Shown here: positions 8,262 to 16,736 of the stretch, piece by piece
How the letters are laid out: every line of letters starts with the position of its first letter
Numbering within the stretch: the stretch's first letter is position 1
NCBI GenBank assembly: GCA_938083195.1
Contig: CALKCK010000022.1
Coordinates: 1 to 47,159 of the forward strand
Reading direction: 5' to 3'
Source of the DNA: an uncultured Pirellulaceae bacterium
GTDB taxonomy: Bacteria; Planctomycetota; Planctomycetia; Pirellulales; Pirellulaceae
DNA length: 47,159 bases
The notes under the pieces: generated by a model
Seen by the model: the letters and a program-made list of their open reading frames with translations, nothing else
The model's database searches: none
Told to the model about the DNA's origin: nothing
Translations under genes and position numbers: made by a program

Positions 8262-9113
8262 TTGATTAACATTCTTACTTGGTGGCCTTTTTTGGAGGTC
8301 TGGTTTGGGGAAAACGGACTAGTGCCGTTTGAAGTTTCTAAACAAATTGTCGACCCCAACACGATCACTCTCTTTGAGTTCTTGCCTCAGACATCATTCG
8401 TACTTTGGGCATGCTATTTCATCCTCATCTTTAATACGGTCGCGCTTGCGTTTGGTTTTTTAACGCGCCTGCAATTGTTTTCAATTTTCATCCTGTACAA
8501 CTCATTCGTCATTCGTAACGTCTTAATTGTCGATGGCGAAGATACCGTTTTTCGCTTAATGGCCTTTTACCTTTTCTTTTCACCGTCGGGATATTATTTA
8601 TCCGTCGACAATTGGATTAGAAAAAATATCAACTGGGGTAAAAAACAGACAACTTCGATCGAGAAAACAGCGTCCCCTCAAGAATTTGCGATCTGGCCAC
8701 TTCGATTAATACAGATACAAACTGCTTCGATTGTCTTATTCTCTGCTTGCGAAAAACTCAATGGCGTTGACTGGCTCGATGGGACGGCGCTCTACTACGT
8801 ATCTCGACTCGACGACCTTTTTTACAGATTCCCTTTACCAAGTTTTCTGTTTGAGTCGATGATCTTTATAAAACTTATGACGTGGGCAACCTTGGTCTTT
8901 GAATTAGCAGCACCGATCGCGGTCTGGTTCCAACGCACCCGCATCCCTGCATTGATTGTTCTTTTTTCCTTCCATCTCTCTCTTGAATACACGATGAATC
9001 TCAATCTTTTTCAGTACCTCATGATTCTGGGATGGTGTTCATTTTTACGACCGGGAGACTTCGCCTTCATCAAAAAGGCAATTGGATTTAATAAAACAAC
9101 GACTCCCGCCTAA
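8262..9113 (+). CDS. HTTM-domain (gamma-carboxylase-like) membrane protein
   Basis: This 283-aa multi-helix protein has the HTTM pattern. WWPFLEVWFGENGLVP is the loop after helix 1. TRLQLFSIFILYNSFVIRN and a GEDT-x-FR-like segment follow, then a loop with LNGVDWLDGTALYY, and a last helix pair. HTTM is the membrane half of vitamin-K-dependent gamma-carboxylase, and bacterial members are of unknown substrate. The TTG at 8262 is the only start in this frame, but the frame stays open back to 8172 and encodes LGIFAPIRIGYAVILLIN, the missing first helix, so this start probably cuts the true protein. See the separate entry for the N-terminal piece in the other frame. The gene is either frameshifted by mutation or sequencing error, or expressed by slippage. 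Confidence 0.82.
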   Translation: MINILTWWPFLEVWFGENGLVPFEVSKQIVDPNTITLFEFLPQTSFVLWACYFILIFNTVALAFGFLTRLQLFSIFILYNSFVIRNVLIVDGEDTVFRLMAFYLFFSPSGYYLSVDNWIRKNINWGKKQTTSIEKTASPQEFAIWPLRLIQIQTASIVLFSACEKLNGVDWLDGTALYYVSRLDDLFYRFPLPSFLFESMIFIKLMTWATLVFELAAPIAVWFQRTRIPALIVLFSFHLSLEYTMNLNLFQYLMILGWCSFLRPGDFAFIKKAIGFNKTTTPA

Positions 9114-9166
9114 ATCAATTTCCGTTTTTACGCCATTGCAAGTTGGCAACCTGAAAGAGTAGAGAG

Positions 9167-9853
9167 ATGAACACAGACTTTACAATGCCCACACGACTTT
9201 CCCAATTAATCACAACCATGACTGCTGGCATGGTGATTTTACTCTTTGGCTGCAATTCACAAAAAAACACGACCAACCAAAAAGTAACACCGCCGGTGAA
9301 GACCGCAGACGTTGCCACCGAGTCCACTATCGATTCAAGCAATCAAGAACCAACCAGCGACCTTCCGGCAACGGAACCGGCTATTCCTTTGCAGACTTTT
9401 CTTGATGCCGCTTTGAACGGCGAAACGGCAACGATTCAGCAAGCTGTGGATTCCAAATTCGATGTCAACTCAACCGATGAACAGAAACGCTCTGCAGTGA
9501 TGCTTGCCGCATTTAATGGCCACACGGACATCGTAAAACTATTAGTCCGAAATGGTGCCTCCCCCAACCTTCGGGACACTAGTGGTCGAACAGCGTTGAT
9601 GTTCGCATCCACTGGGGCCAATCAAGACACGGTGGAATTCCTGATCGTCTCCGGCGCAGAACTAAATGCTGTCGATAGCAGCGAAGGTTTCACGGCATTG
9701 ATGTTCGCAGCAGCAGAGGGACAAATCGAAGTCGTCCAGACGTTAATCAAATATAAAGCCGACGCCTCAATCAAAGACGCCGACGGAGAATCAGCTTTAG
9801 AATTCGCGAACAAAAATGGACACCTCGAAACAGCCAAACTGCTGGCCAAATAA
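9167..9853 (+). CDS. Ankyrin-repeat lipoprotein
   Basis: This 228-aa protein has a lipoprotein signal ending at LLFGC (Cys about residue 28) and a Thr/Pro-rich linker. Four to five ankyrin repeats follow from about residue 80: ETATIQQAVDSKFDVNSTD, HTDIVKLLVRNGASPNLRD, NQDTVEFLIVSGAELNAVD, QIEVVQTLIKYKADASIKD, and a final cap. Ankyrin repeats bind proteins, and the lipid anchor places it in the periplasm or outer membrane. The ATG at 9167 follows a purine-rich AGAGTAGAGAG; ATG 9185 is an alternative. It converges with the nuclease-fold gene with only 8 bases between the stops. The partner protein is unknown. Confidence 0.88.
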   Translation: MNTDFTMPTRLSQLITTMTAGMVILLFGCNSQKNTTNQKVTPPVKTADVATESTIDSSNQEPTSDLPATEPAIPLQTFLDAALNGETATIQQAVDSKFDVNSTDEQKRSAVMLAAFNGHTDIVKLLVRNGASPNLRDTSGRTALMFASTGANQDTVEFLIVSGAELNAVDSSEGFTALMFAAAEGQIEVVQTLIKYKADASIKDADGESALEFANKNGHLETAKLLAK

Positions 9854-9861
9854 ACGCTGCC

Positions 9862-10845
9862 CTAGCTCCCAGACAGAATCAACTCCACAGGACGATGGTC
9901 ACTGGTTTTATCGTTATCCGGAAAATCGTTTTCCCTGACAATGACGCGACTCGACGCTTTCCAGGTCTTTGCCTTACCACTGAGAAAGCTGAAATCGAGT
10001 AACGAATCAATATAGTTATCGACGCCGTCGCCGTCTCGATCCGACCAGTTCGTATCCACCAAGGGTTCAGGACGAACCCACAGCCAAACGTCATCTTTCA
10101 TGAATTCATCGAATGCTTTGTTTCCTTTTTCAGTGGCGAACTCAAAATCGAGATTGTAGTCGCCAATTGCGATGATCGGAATCGACTTGGTTCGAGCCCA
10201 TTCCCGCAATGTACTCGCCTGCTCTTGACGAAAGTTTTTATTCCCGCGAGCAAGATGATTCATCAAGAACACCACCTCTTGAGAGTTAGCCAGGTCTTTT
10301 AATTTGATATAAAGCGGAACTCGATGGTGACCATCATCAAAAATGAATCCGGAAACTTCTTTCATCTCTTCGGAATCGATCAGTGAAAACTTTTCTTTGC
10401 TAAAAGCAAACCAAAGATGATCGTCTTCCCGCGTCTCATTAGCCCCCGAGAGTCCTCGGATGTATTCGTAACGACCAGGCCATTTTTTCGTCAGTTCCTC
10501 TTCATAGGCTGCCGGGTTTTCTACTTCCGACAAGCCAATGATGTCGTAGTCCCCGAGTTCGACCAATTGAGCGGCCACAGTCGCAGGGTCATTGCCACCC
10601 GATTCCACGTTCCAGTGCAAAATGGTGTAGGAAAATCCATCAGCATCATGCGCTTCCTTGGTGCTCTCTGAAGCGGCCGCTGGAGCAGTCGCAGAGACCT
10701 GAGTCTCGACCGCAGCTGCCTTGACTGGCACACCCTCGTTGGGCCGCTCCGCGGAGCCGCACCCGATGTTCAAAAGACATCCGCAAAAGACCAATCCAAC
10801 CGCCTCCAAGACGCCCACTGGACGTCTGTTATTCAATTTAATCAC
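9862..10845 (-). CDS. Endonuclease/exonuclease/phosphatase-family lipoprotein
   Basis: This 327-aa protein has a lipobox (LLNIGC, Cys about residue 29), a low-complexity Ala/Thr linker and an EEP domain. The metal and catalytic motifs are present in order: LHWNVESGG, GLSEVENP (the Glu metal ligand), LMNHLARGNK, AIGDYNLD (Asp/Asn) and SDHRPVEL (Asp-His pair). The fold hydrolyses phosphodiester bonds in nucleic acids, lipids or inositol phosphates. An exported, lipid-anchored member could be a scavenging nuclease or phosphodiesterase. The segment DRDGDGVDNYIDSLLDFSFL resembles a calcium-binding loop and is characteristic of this exported subgroup. Substrate unknown. It is divergent from the efflux genes, with a 213-base gap. 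Confidence 0.87.
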   Translation of the reverse strand: MIKLNNRRPVGVLEAVGLVFCGCLLNIGCGSAERPNEGVPVKAAAVETQVSATAPAAASESTKEAHDADGFSYTILHWNVESGGNDPATVAAQLVELGDYDIIGLSEVENPAAYEEELTKKWPGRYEYIRGLSGANETREDDHLWFAFSKEKFSLIDSEEMKEVSGFIFDDGHHRVPLYIKLKDLANSQEVVFLMNHLARGNKNFRQEQASTLREWARTKSIPIIAIGDYNLDFEFATEKGNKAFDEFMKDDVWLWVRPEPLVDTNWSDRDGDGVDNYIDSLLDFSFLSGKAKTWKASSRVIVRENDFPDNDKTSDHRPVELILSGS

Positions 10846-11058
10846 GTTTCCCTCGTGGTTTACTTTTACGAAATTTCAATCAGCTTAAACCGAAGAGGGC
10901 GACTTTTGGAAGAGGCAGTCAAGAATCCCTCAATGGATAGCGAAAAACCGCTGATAAGAGTACGATGTGAGTTGAATTTCAGCTGGGGACAACAATCCAT
11001 CTGAAAGTCCGTTCGCGTTACTACGATCTCACTCCCTTTTAACTTTGGGTATTTAAGC

Positions 11059-12297
11059 ATGCTGCGGCCAGTACTACATTCGCTCGCTTTGGTTCTTTCC
11101 TTGTCAATTATTGCAGGATGTGACAACAAGCCGCCAGAAATTAAAACCACGCCTCCGAAAGTTGCTATTGCCACCCCGACGGTCAAAGACGTTGCGGTTT
11201 ATTTAACGGAAAATGCAAGCCTTGAGGCAGTTGGGCAAGCAACGGTCACCTCACGCGTCAACGGAATCGTCGGTGAAATGCTCGTGGGGCTCGATAAACC
11301 CGTTGATAAAACTACGCAACTCTTCCAAATTGCTGACGCCGAATACGTTGCAAAAGTAAACGCAGCAGAGGCAAATGTCCTGGCAGCAGAGGCAGCAGTT
11401 GCTCAAGCCGACGCGGCACTGACAAAAGCAGGGAGCGATGTCACAGCAAAAATAGCGCTTCAAAAGGCAGACGACGCTGAATTCGGGAGGATGGCAAAAC
11501 TTCACGTTGAAAAAGCCATTTCCCAAAGTGAATTTGATTCCGCAGAAGCCAAAGCGTTAACCGCCGCTGCCGCCGTCGATGTTGCCGTCGCTGTGCAAGT
11601 GGCTGCAAAAGCTCAGATTAAGCAAGCCAATGCTCAAGTTTCCAAAGCGAATGCCGAGCTTGAGGATGCCGAGCTAAAACTCAGCTGGACCAAGGTCATG
11701 GCACCCATCGAAGGTCGTGTCGCCAAACCGCTTGCCAAGGCGGGAAATCTTGTCCAAAACGGTACTGAGTTAGTAGAGATCATTAAAAGCGATCCAATCT
11801 GGGCCAATTTTAATGTCCGCGAAAGCTTCATTATCAACCGGGACCGCGAAGGTAAACTAAGGGGCAAGGGCGATGTCACCGAAGTCGAATTACAGCGATC
11901 TGGAGACAAAGACTTTCCATTCAAAGGGCAGATCGATTTTATCAATACAAAAATCAATGAATCCACAGGAACTCTTGCTGTTCGCGCCGTCTTTCCTAAC
12001 CCAAAAGAAAATCCCCTTGGACTTTTAGTGCCCGGTTTTTTCGTCCGTGTCCGTATCAAAATTGACGATTTGAAAGATGCGGTCCTAGTCCCAGAAAAAG
12101 CAATCAACCGAGATCAGACTGGTAAATTTGTTTACACAGTCGATAACGAAAATAAGGCCGTCCGAAACAATGTCGAAGTCGGAACCACCGAGGATGGTTT
12201 GATCGTTGTTCTCTCGGGCGTCCTGCCAACGGACAAAGTAATTGTCGAGGGACTTCAACGAGTACGCCCAGGTGTGGTTGTAAGCATCGAGAACTGA
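11059..12297 (+). CDS. RND efflux periplasmic adaptor (membrane fusion protein)
   Basis: This 412-aa lipoprotein has signal LSIIAGC (Cys about residue 21). A barrel-sandwich/lipoyl half-motif follows (ASLEAVGQATVTSRVNGIV, later APIEGRVAKPLAKAGNLV). Between the halves is a long Ala-rich coiled coil (about residues 95-210), then a beta barrel and a membrane-proximal domain (VLVPEKAINRDQTGKFVYTV). This is the HlyD/AcrA architecture. The adaptor bridges the inner-membrane pump encoded 64 bases downstream to an outer-membrane TolC-like channel that is not in this window. The hairpin is somewhat longer and more alanine-rich than in AcrA. Substrate range cannot be told. Confidence 0.95.
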   Translation: MLRPVLHSLALVLSLSIIAGCDNKPPEIKTTPPKVAIATPTVKDVAVYLTENASLEAVGQATVTSRVNGIVGEMLVGLDKPVDKTTQLFQIADAEYVAKVNAAEANVLAAEAAVAQADAALTKAGSDVTAKIALQKADDAEFGRMAKLHVEKAISQSEFDSAEAKALTAAAAVDVAVAVQVAAKAQIKQANAQVSKANAELEDAELKLSWTKVMAPIEGRVAKPLAKAGNLVQNGTELVEIIKSDPIWANFNVRESFIINRDREGKLRGKGDVTEVELQRSGDKDFPFKGQIDFINTKINESTGTLAVRAVFPNPKENPLGLLVPGFFVRVRIKIDDLKDAVLVPEKAINRDQTGKFVYTVDNENKAVRNNVEVGTTEDGLIVVLSGVLPTDKVIVEGLQRVRPGVVVSIEN

Positions 12298-12361
12298 ACC
12301 CACTGAATCAAAATCTATTTCTTCTCTGTCGGATATTTATTTTCAAGGTTGTCGTAAGACT

Positions 12362-15300
12362 ATGTCGGAATTTTTCATCAAGCGACCCATTTTCGCCTCT
12401 GTCATCTCGATCATTATCGTGATTGCTGGAATCGTCGCTTTCTTCAGCTTGCCGGTTGCCAAGTTTCCACAAGTTGCCCCGCCAACGGTTCAAGTCAGCG
12501 CAGTTTACCCCGGTGCAAACGCCAAAGTGGTGGCAGAGACCGTGGCAACTGCGATTGAGCAAGAGGTTAACGGCGTGGAAAACATGCTCTACATGTCTTC
12601 TACCAGTGCAGACGATGGTTCGTATTCACTGCAAATCACTTTTGCGCTGGGTACCGACATGGACATGGCCAACGTGTTAGTCCAAAACCGTGTGGCTATT
12701 GCCTCCCCCAAGTTACCCGAAGAAGTCCGTCGACAGGGAATCGTTACTCAAAAACAATCGACGCAGATCCTGCAGATGATCAATTTCACATCGCCCAACG
12801 GGGAGCTCGATGAGTTGTTCCTCAGCAACTACGCGCTTGACGTTAAAGACGAACTAAGCCGAATTAACGGTGTCGGATCGGTCAAAGTCTTTGGCGCTGG
12901 CGATTACAGTATGCGAATCTGGCTTGATCCCAACAAATTAAAATCGAGAAATATCACCACCGACGAGGTCGTCAATGCAATTCGCGAGCAAAATGTACAG
13001 GTCGCTGCTGGTCAAATCGGTTCCTCACCAGCGCCACTCGGTACCGATTTCCAGTATTCCATCAACACTCTTGGGCGTTTGAGCACCACGGCAGAATTTG
13101 CTGACATCATTATCCGCACCGAACCCGGTGGTCGGTTTGTTCGCGTCCGAGATGTGGTGATCGATGACCGACCTTACGACGGTGGTGTTCAAGAAGGTGT
13201 TGAAATCGGCGCAAAAGATTACACGCTTGCCTCCAAATTTAATGGAGCAGCCTGTGCAACGGTCGCTATCTACCAACTACCCGATGCTAATGCCCTCTCC
13301 GTTGCGACCCAAGTTCGCGAACGACTGGTGGAGCTTAAGGGGAGAAATAGTTGGCCAGCAAATTTGGATTACGCAATCCCCTTCGATACCACTCGGTTCG
13401 TCGAAGCATCCATCGAAGAAGTTTACAGTACTATTTTCATTGCTGTCATTCTTGTTGTCTTGGTAATTTTCATCTTCCTTCAGGATTGGCGGGCAACGGT
13501 TGTACCCGTGGTTGCAATTCCCGTTTCTCTAATCGGAACGTTTGCGATTATGTCGGGACTTGGCTTCTCATTAAATATGCTTTCCCTGTTCGGGATCGTG
13601 CTGGCGATTGGAATCGTCGTGGACGATGCAATTGTGGTCGTAGAAAGCACATCTCGATATATTTCAGAAGGCATGACTCCTAGAAATGCTGCAATCACCG
13701 CGATGAGAGAAATCACGGGGCCGGTCATCGCGACCACACTGGTCCTTTTAGCGGTATTTGTTCCAACCGCATTTATGTCTGGAATCACCGGACAGCTGTT
13801 CAAACAATTTGCACTAACCATTTCAGCTGCAGTCCTCATCAGCACCATCAACGCCCTCACGCTCAGCCCAGCACTTTGTGGGATCGTTTTACGTGAACCC
13901 AAAGAAACAAAATTCTTTTTCTTTCGCTGGTTCAATCGTGTTTTCGATGCGACCACTAGCTTTTATCGCGGAATCATTCGCTGGTCAGTTCGATTGGTAT
14001 TGATCGTCATGCTCATTTACGGCGGTCTGTTAGCACTTACCGGTTGGAGCTTTAGCCAATTGCCAACAGGGTTTGTGCCGGTTGAAGATCAAGGTTACAT
14101 GTTCGTCAATGTGCAACTGCCCGACGCCGCATCGAAACAGCGAACCGTCAAAGTGATGGACCAAGTCAGTGCAATCTGTGAGAGTACAAAGGGCGTTAAA
14201 GATAATATTTCGATCACTGGCTTCTCGCTCCTTAGCGGTAGTGCCGCTTCGAACGTCGGATTTGTCGCGGTCATGTTTGAACCATGGCAAGATCGTAAAA
14301 CACGTTTAGAAAGCCAACGTGGTATCGTCTTCCAAATTAATCAGCGATTGCAAACAGAGGTCGATGCGGCCATCGCATTTCCGTTTATTCCACCTCCGAT
14401 TGACGGACTTGGAAATGCGGGTGGATTCCAAATGGAAGTAGAGGACAAGGGGAACGCCGGCTATCAAGCATTGCAAGAGGCGGCTGACTTACTCGTCGCC
14501 GAAGCTGCAGCTCAACCGGGCCTTTCGCGCCCGAACTCTTTGTTTCGCGCCAGCACACCGCAACTCTTCATCGATGTCGACCGAGTTCAAGTCAAAGCCA
14601 AAAATGTACCGCTCAGCTCGGTGTTTTCAACGCTCCAAGCCTATCTAGGGTCAGCTTACGTAAACGATTTCAACTTGGACGGACGAACCTATCAGGTACG
14701 TATTCAGGCCGATGCAAAATTCCGGGCTACGAAGCAGGATATCCTTGACCTTCAAGTGAGAAGCCTTGATGGTAACGCCGTTCCAATGGGGACGCTGATC
14801 AACATCACGGAAGAGTTCGGACCGTCTGTCATCCGCAGGTATCAAATGTACCCGAGTGCTTCAATTAACGGATCAGCCGGCGCAGACATCAGTTCTGGAG
14901 AAGCCCTGGACTTGATGGAGCAACTGGCCAATCAAACACTACCCGATCAATTCGGATTCGAATGGACAGGGCTTTCCTACCAGGAAAAAGCAGCGGGGGG
15001 TCAAGCTGTGATTCTTGCACTGGCAATTATGGCAGTGTTCCTCGTACTCGCCGCTCAATACGAAAGCTGGACGATGCCGGCCGCTGTGATTGCCGTAGTT
15101 CCATTATCAGCGTTGGGAGTCGTTGCCATTTTGACCGCCCGAGGCGCCGACGCAAACGTCTACACACAAATTGGAATTGTCCTGCTGGTGGCCCTTGCAA
15201 GTAAAAACGCGATTCTGATTGTTGAATTTGCCTCTGAAAAACGAAAAGAGGGCATGTCCATCACCGAATCTGCAGTCGAAGCGGCACGCCTTCGATTCCG

Positions 15301-15718
15301 CGCGATTCTCATGACAGCGTTCTCCTCGATCCTCGGATTCCTACCGCTTTTGATTGCCAGCGGAGCAGGGGCCGCAAGCCGACAGGCCGTCGGAAATGCG
15401 GTCGTTGGCGGAATGATTGCGGCGACAGCGTTTTCCTTACTTTTTGTGCCTTCGTTCTTTGTCATCTTTCGACGTCTAGGAGAGCTTGGCCAAAATCCAG
15501 AAAATGATCCCGCCCTCGCTGGCAATTCAGAACCGATGCCCCCGGCAACTGCTGAGGCTCTTGCCTCAGACACGGCACAACCTACGGCAACGCCTATTTC
15601 TGACGCAACCGAAGAAGTCACCGATGAATCCAAAGCATCCTCGGAGGCCTCAACCGACACCGAGACAACTGAGACCAATACTCCCCCTTCCGATGAGAAT
15701 GATTCTGCTGCTCAATAG
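12362..15718 (+). CDS. RND multidrug-type efflux pump, HAE1/AcrB family
   Basis: This 1118-aa protein begins MSEFFIKRPIFASVISIIIV, the standard HAE1 start. It has twelve helices in two repeats, two large periplasmic loops, and the proton-relay pair D421-D422 in helix 4 (AIGIVVDDAIVVVE). The second half shows the AcrB-type ALASKNAILIVEFA segment. It forms a trimer that drives drug or solute export by proton exchange, using the adaptor encoded just upstream. The C-terminus carries an extra tail of about 60 residues rich in Thr, Ser, Glu and Pro, predicted disordered and not usual in AcrB. No regulator gene is adjacent. A nested hairpin lies just after the stop. Confidence 0.96.
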   Translation: MSEFFIKRPIFASVISIIIVIAGIVAFFSLPVAKFPQVAPPTVQVSAVYPGANAKVVAETVATAIEQEVNGVENMLYMSSTSADDGSYSLQITFALGTDMDMANVLVQNRVAIASPKLPEEVRRQGIVTQKQSTQILQMINFTSPNGELDELFLSNYALDVKDELSRINGVGSVKVFGAGDYSMRIWLDPNKLKSRNITTDEVVNAIREQNVQVAAGQIGSSPAPLGTDFQYSINTLGRLSTTAEFADIIIRTEPGGRFVRVRDVVIDDRPYDGGVQEGVEIGAKDYTLASKFNGAACATVAIYQLPDANALSVATQVRERLVELKGRNSWPANLDYAIPFDTTRFVEASIEEVYSTIFIAVILVVLVIFIFLQDWRATVVPVVAIPVSLIGTFAIMSGLGFSLNMLSLFGIVLAIGIVVDDAIVVVESTSRYISEGMTPRNAAITAMREITGPVIATTLVLLAVFVPTAFMSGITGQLFKQFALTISAAVLISTINALTLSPALCGIVLREPKETKFFFFRWFNRVFDATTSFYRGIIRWSVRLVLIVMLIYGGLLALTGWSFSQLPTGFVPVEDQGYMFVNVQLPDAASKQRTVKVMDQVSAICESTKGVKDNISITGFSLLSGSAASNVGFVAVMFEPWQDRKTRLESQRGIVFQINQRLQTEVDAAIAFPFIPPPIDGLGNAGGFQMEVEDKGNAGYQALQEAADLLVAEAAAQPGLSRPNSLFRASTPQLFIDVDRVQVKAKNVPLSSVFSTLQAYLGSAYVNDFNLDGRTYQVRIQADAKFRATKQDILDLQVRSLDGNAVPMGTLINITEEFGPSVIRRYQMYPSASINGSAGADISSGEALDLMEQLANQTLPDQFGFEWTGLSYQEKAAGGQAVILALAIMAVFLVLAAQYESWTMPAAVIAVVPLSALGVVAILTARGADANVYTQIGIVLLVALASKNAILIVEFASEKRKEGMSITESAVEAARLRFRAILMTAFSSILGFLPLLIASGAGAASRQAVGNAVVGGMIAATAFSLLFVPSFFVIFRRLGELGQNPENDPALAGNSEPMPPATAEALASDTAQPTATPISDATEEVTDESKASSEASTDTETTETNTPPSDENDSAAQ

Positions 15719-15758
15719 CCAGTGGTGAATTGCTTTTAAAGTGATGGAGCAAATGACT

Positions 15759-15826
15759 TTCGCAAGAACTAATTATCTTGATTTAAAAACCCTAACGGGC
15801 AAATCAAGCTGCGTGTATCTTGCGGG
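15759..15826 (+). other. Nested stem-loop element after the efflux operon
   Basis: Three stems nest perfectly. The outer is CGCAAGA (15761-15767) with TCTTGCG (15818-15824), extended by two U-G pairs. The middle is CTTGATTT (15777-15784) with AAATCAAG (15801-15808). The inner is CCC (15790-15792) with GGG (15797-15799) around TAAC. There is no T run, so it is not a standard terminator. It may be a structured 3' UTR or a leader of the next gene. Confidence 0.4.
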
Positions 15827-15968
15827 TTCTCTAAAAAGTTGTTTTTGCGGCTACCTTAAAAGTACTTCATTTTTGCCAATAATTGATCATCATTTGCGAA
15901 TCACTTAAACGGCTGAAGAGCCAGTTCTTCTCGCTGATTCCAGGTAAGTACTAAAAGAAGGGTAGGAA

Positions 15969-16622
15969 ATGTCAAAACCACTGTCTCTCTATCAGGAAAC
16001 ACTGCTGTTAGCCATCCGAGATGATAAGGGCACTTTTTCAAGCGGCTATTTCCTGTACGCCATCGCCGGCACAATCATTAGTGAGTTGCTGCTGCTTCAA
16101 CGAATCGTGGCCGGTTCCGACAAATATCAAATCGTTGGCGTCGTCGACAGATCAACAACTGGCGACGAGATACTTGACGAAGCACTAAGCCTCATTTACG
16201 CCTCGTCCAAGCCGAGAAAAATGCAGCACTGGGTTGTCAAAATTGCCAACCTACCCAAGCTAAAACACCGCATCGCCCAACAGCTATGCGACCTTGGTAT
16301 CCTCCGCCACGATGAGAAAACAGTACTCTGGATTTTTTCACAACAACGATACCCTGAAATCGATGGAACTTATGAGGATAATATTCGCCGGCGGATGGCC
16401 GACGTAATGTTTAACGAGGACGCCAAGCCAGATGATCGCACCGCGGTACTGATTGCCGTCGCTAGTCACGCTGGCTTACTCAAAGCAAACTTTAGTCCCG
16501 AAGAACTCCGCCAGTATAAAAAGCGAATCCAACAGCTCAGCCAAGGTGAGATCCTTGCAACGAAAGCAACCCTCTCAGCGATCAAAGCGATGCAAGCGGC
16601 AGTCGCCATCGCGGTCACTTGA
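15969..16622 (+). CDS. GPP34 (GOLPH3-like) family protein
   Basis: This 217-aa soluble helical protein begins LSLYQETLLLAIRDDKGTF, the conserved start of the GPP34 family. It continues with AIAGTIISELLLLQRI, a segment RRRMADVMFNEDAKPDDRTAVLIAVASHA and a C-terminal helix pair. In eukaryotes GOLPH3 binds PI4P at the Golgi and retains glycosyltransferases. Bacterial members occur in actinobacteria and some other phyla with unknown function, and a role at membranes is only an analogy. A GGTAGGA sequence precedes the ATG. It is 114 bases upstream of the zincin-cyclophilin gene on the same strand, but a functional link is not evident. Confidence 0.88.
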   Translation: MSKPLSLYQETLLLAIRDDKGTFSSGYFLYAIAGTIISELLLLQRIVAGSDKYQIVGVVDRSTTGDEILDEALSLIYASSKPRKMQHWVVKIANLPKLKHRIAQQLCDLGILRHDEKTVLWIFSQQRYPEIDGTYEDNIRRRMADVMFNEDAKPDDRTAVLIAVASHAGLLKANFSPEELRQYKKRIQQLSQGEILATKATLSAIKAMQAAVAIAVT

Positions 16623-16736
16623 CCCTCAGCCTCCCATTCTCCAGCTTAATCACTTGGTGGGATTATTGCACTCAACTGGCACACATGCTCCATTGCAGGT
16701 GATTAATCCCGACACAAATCCGACTGGATAAAAGTA

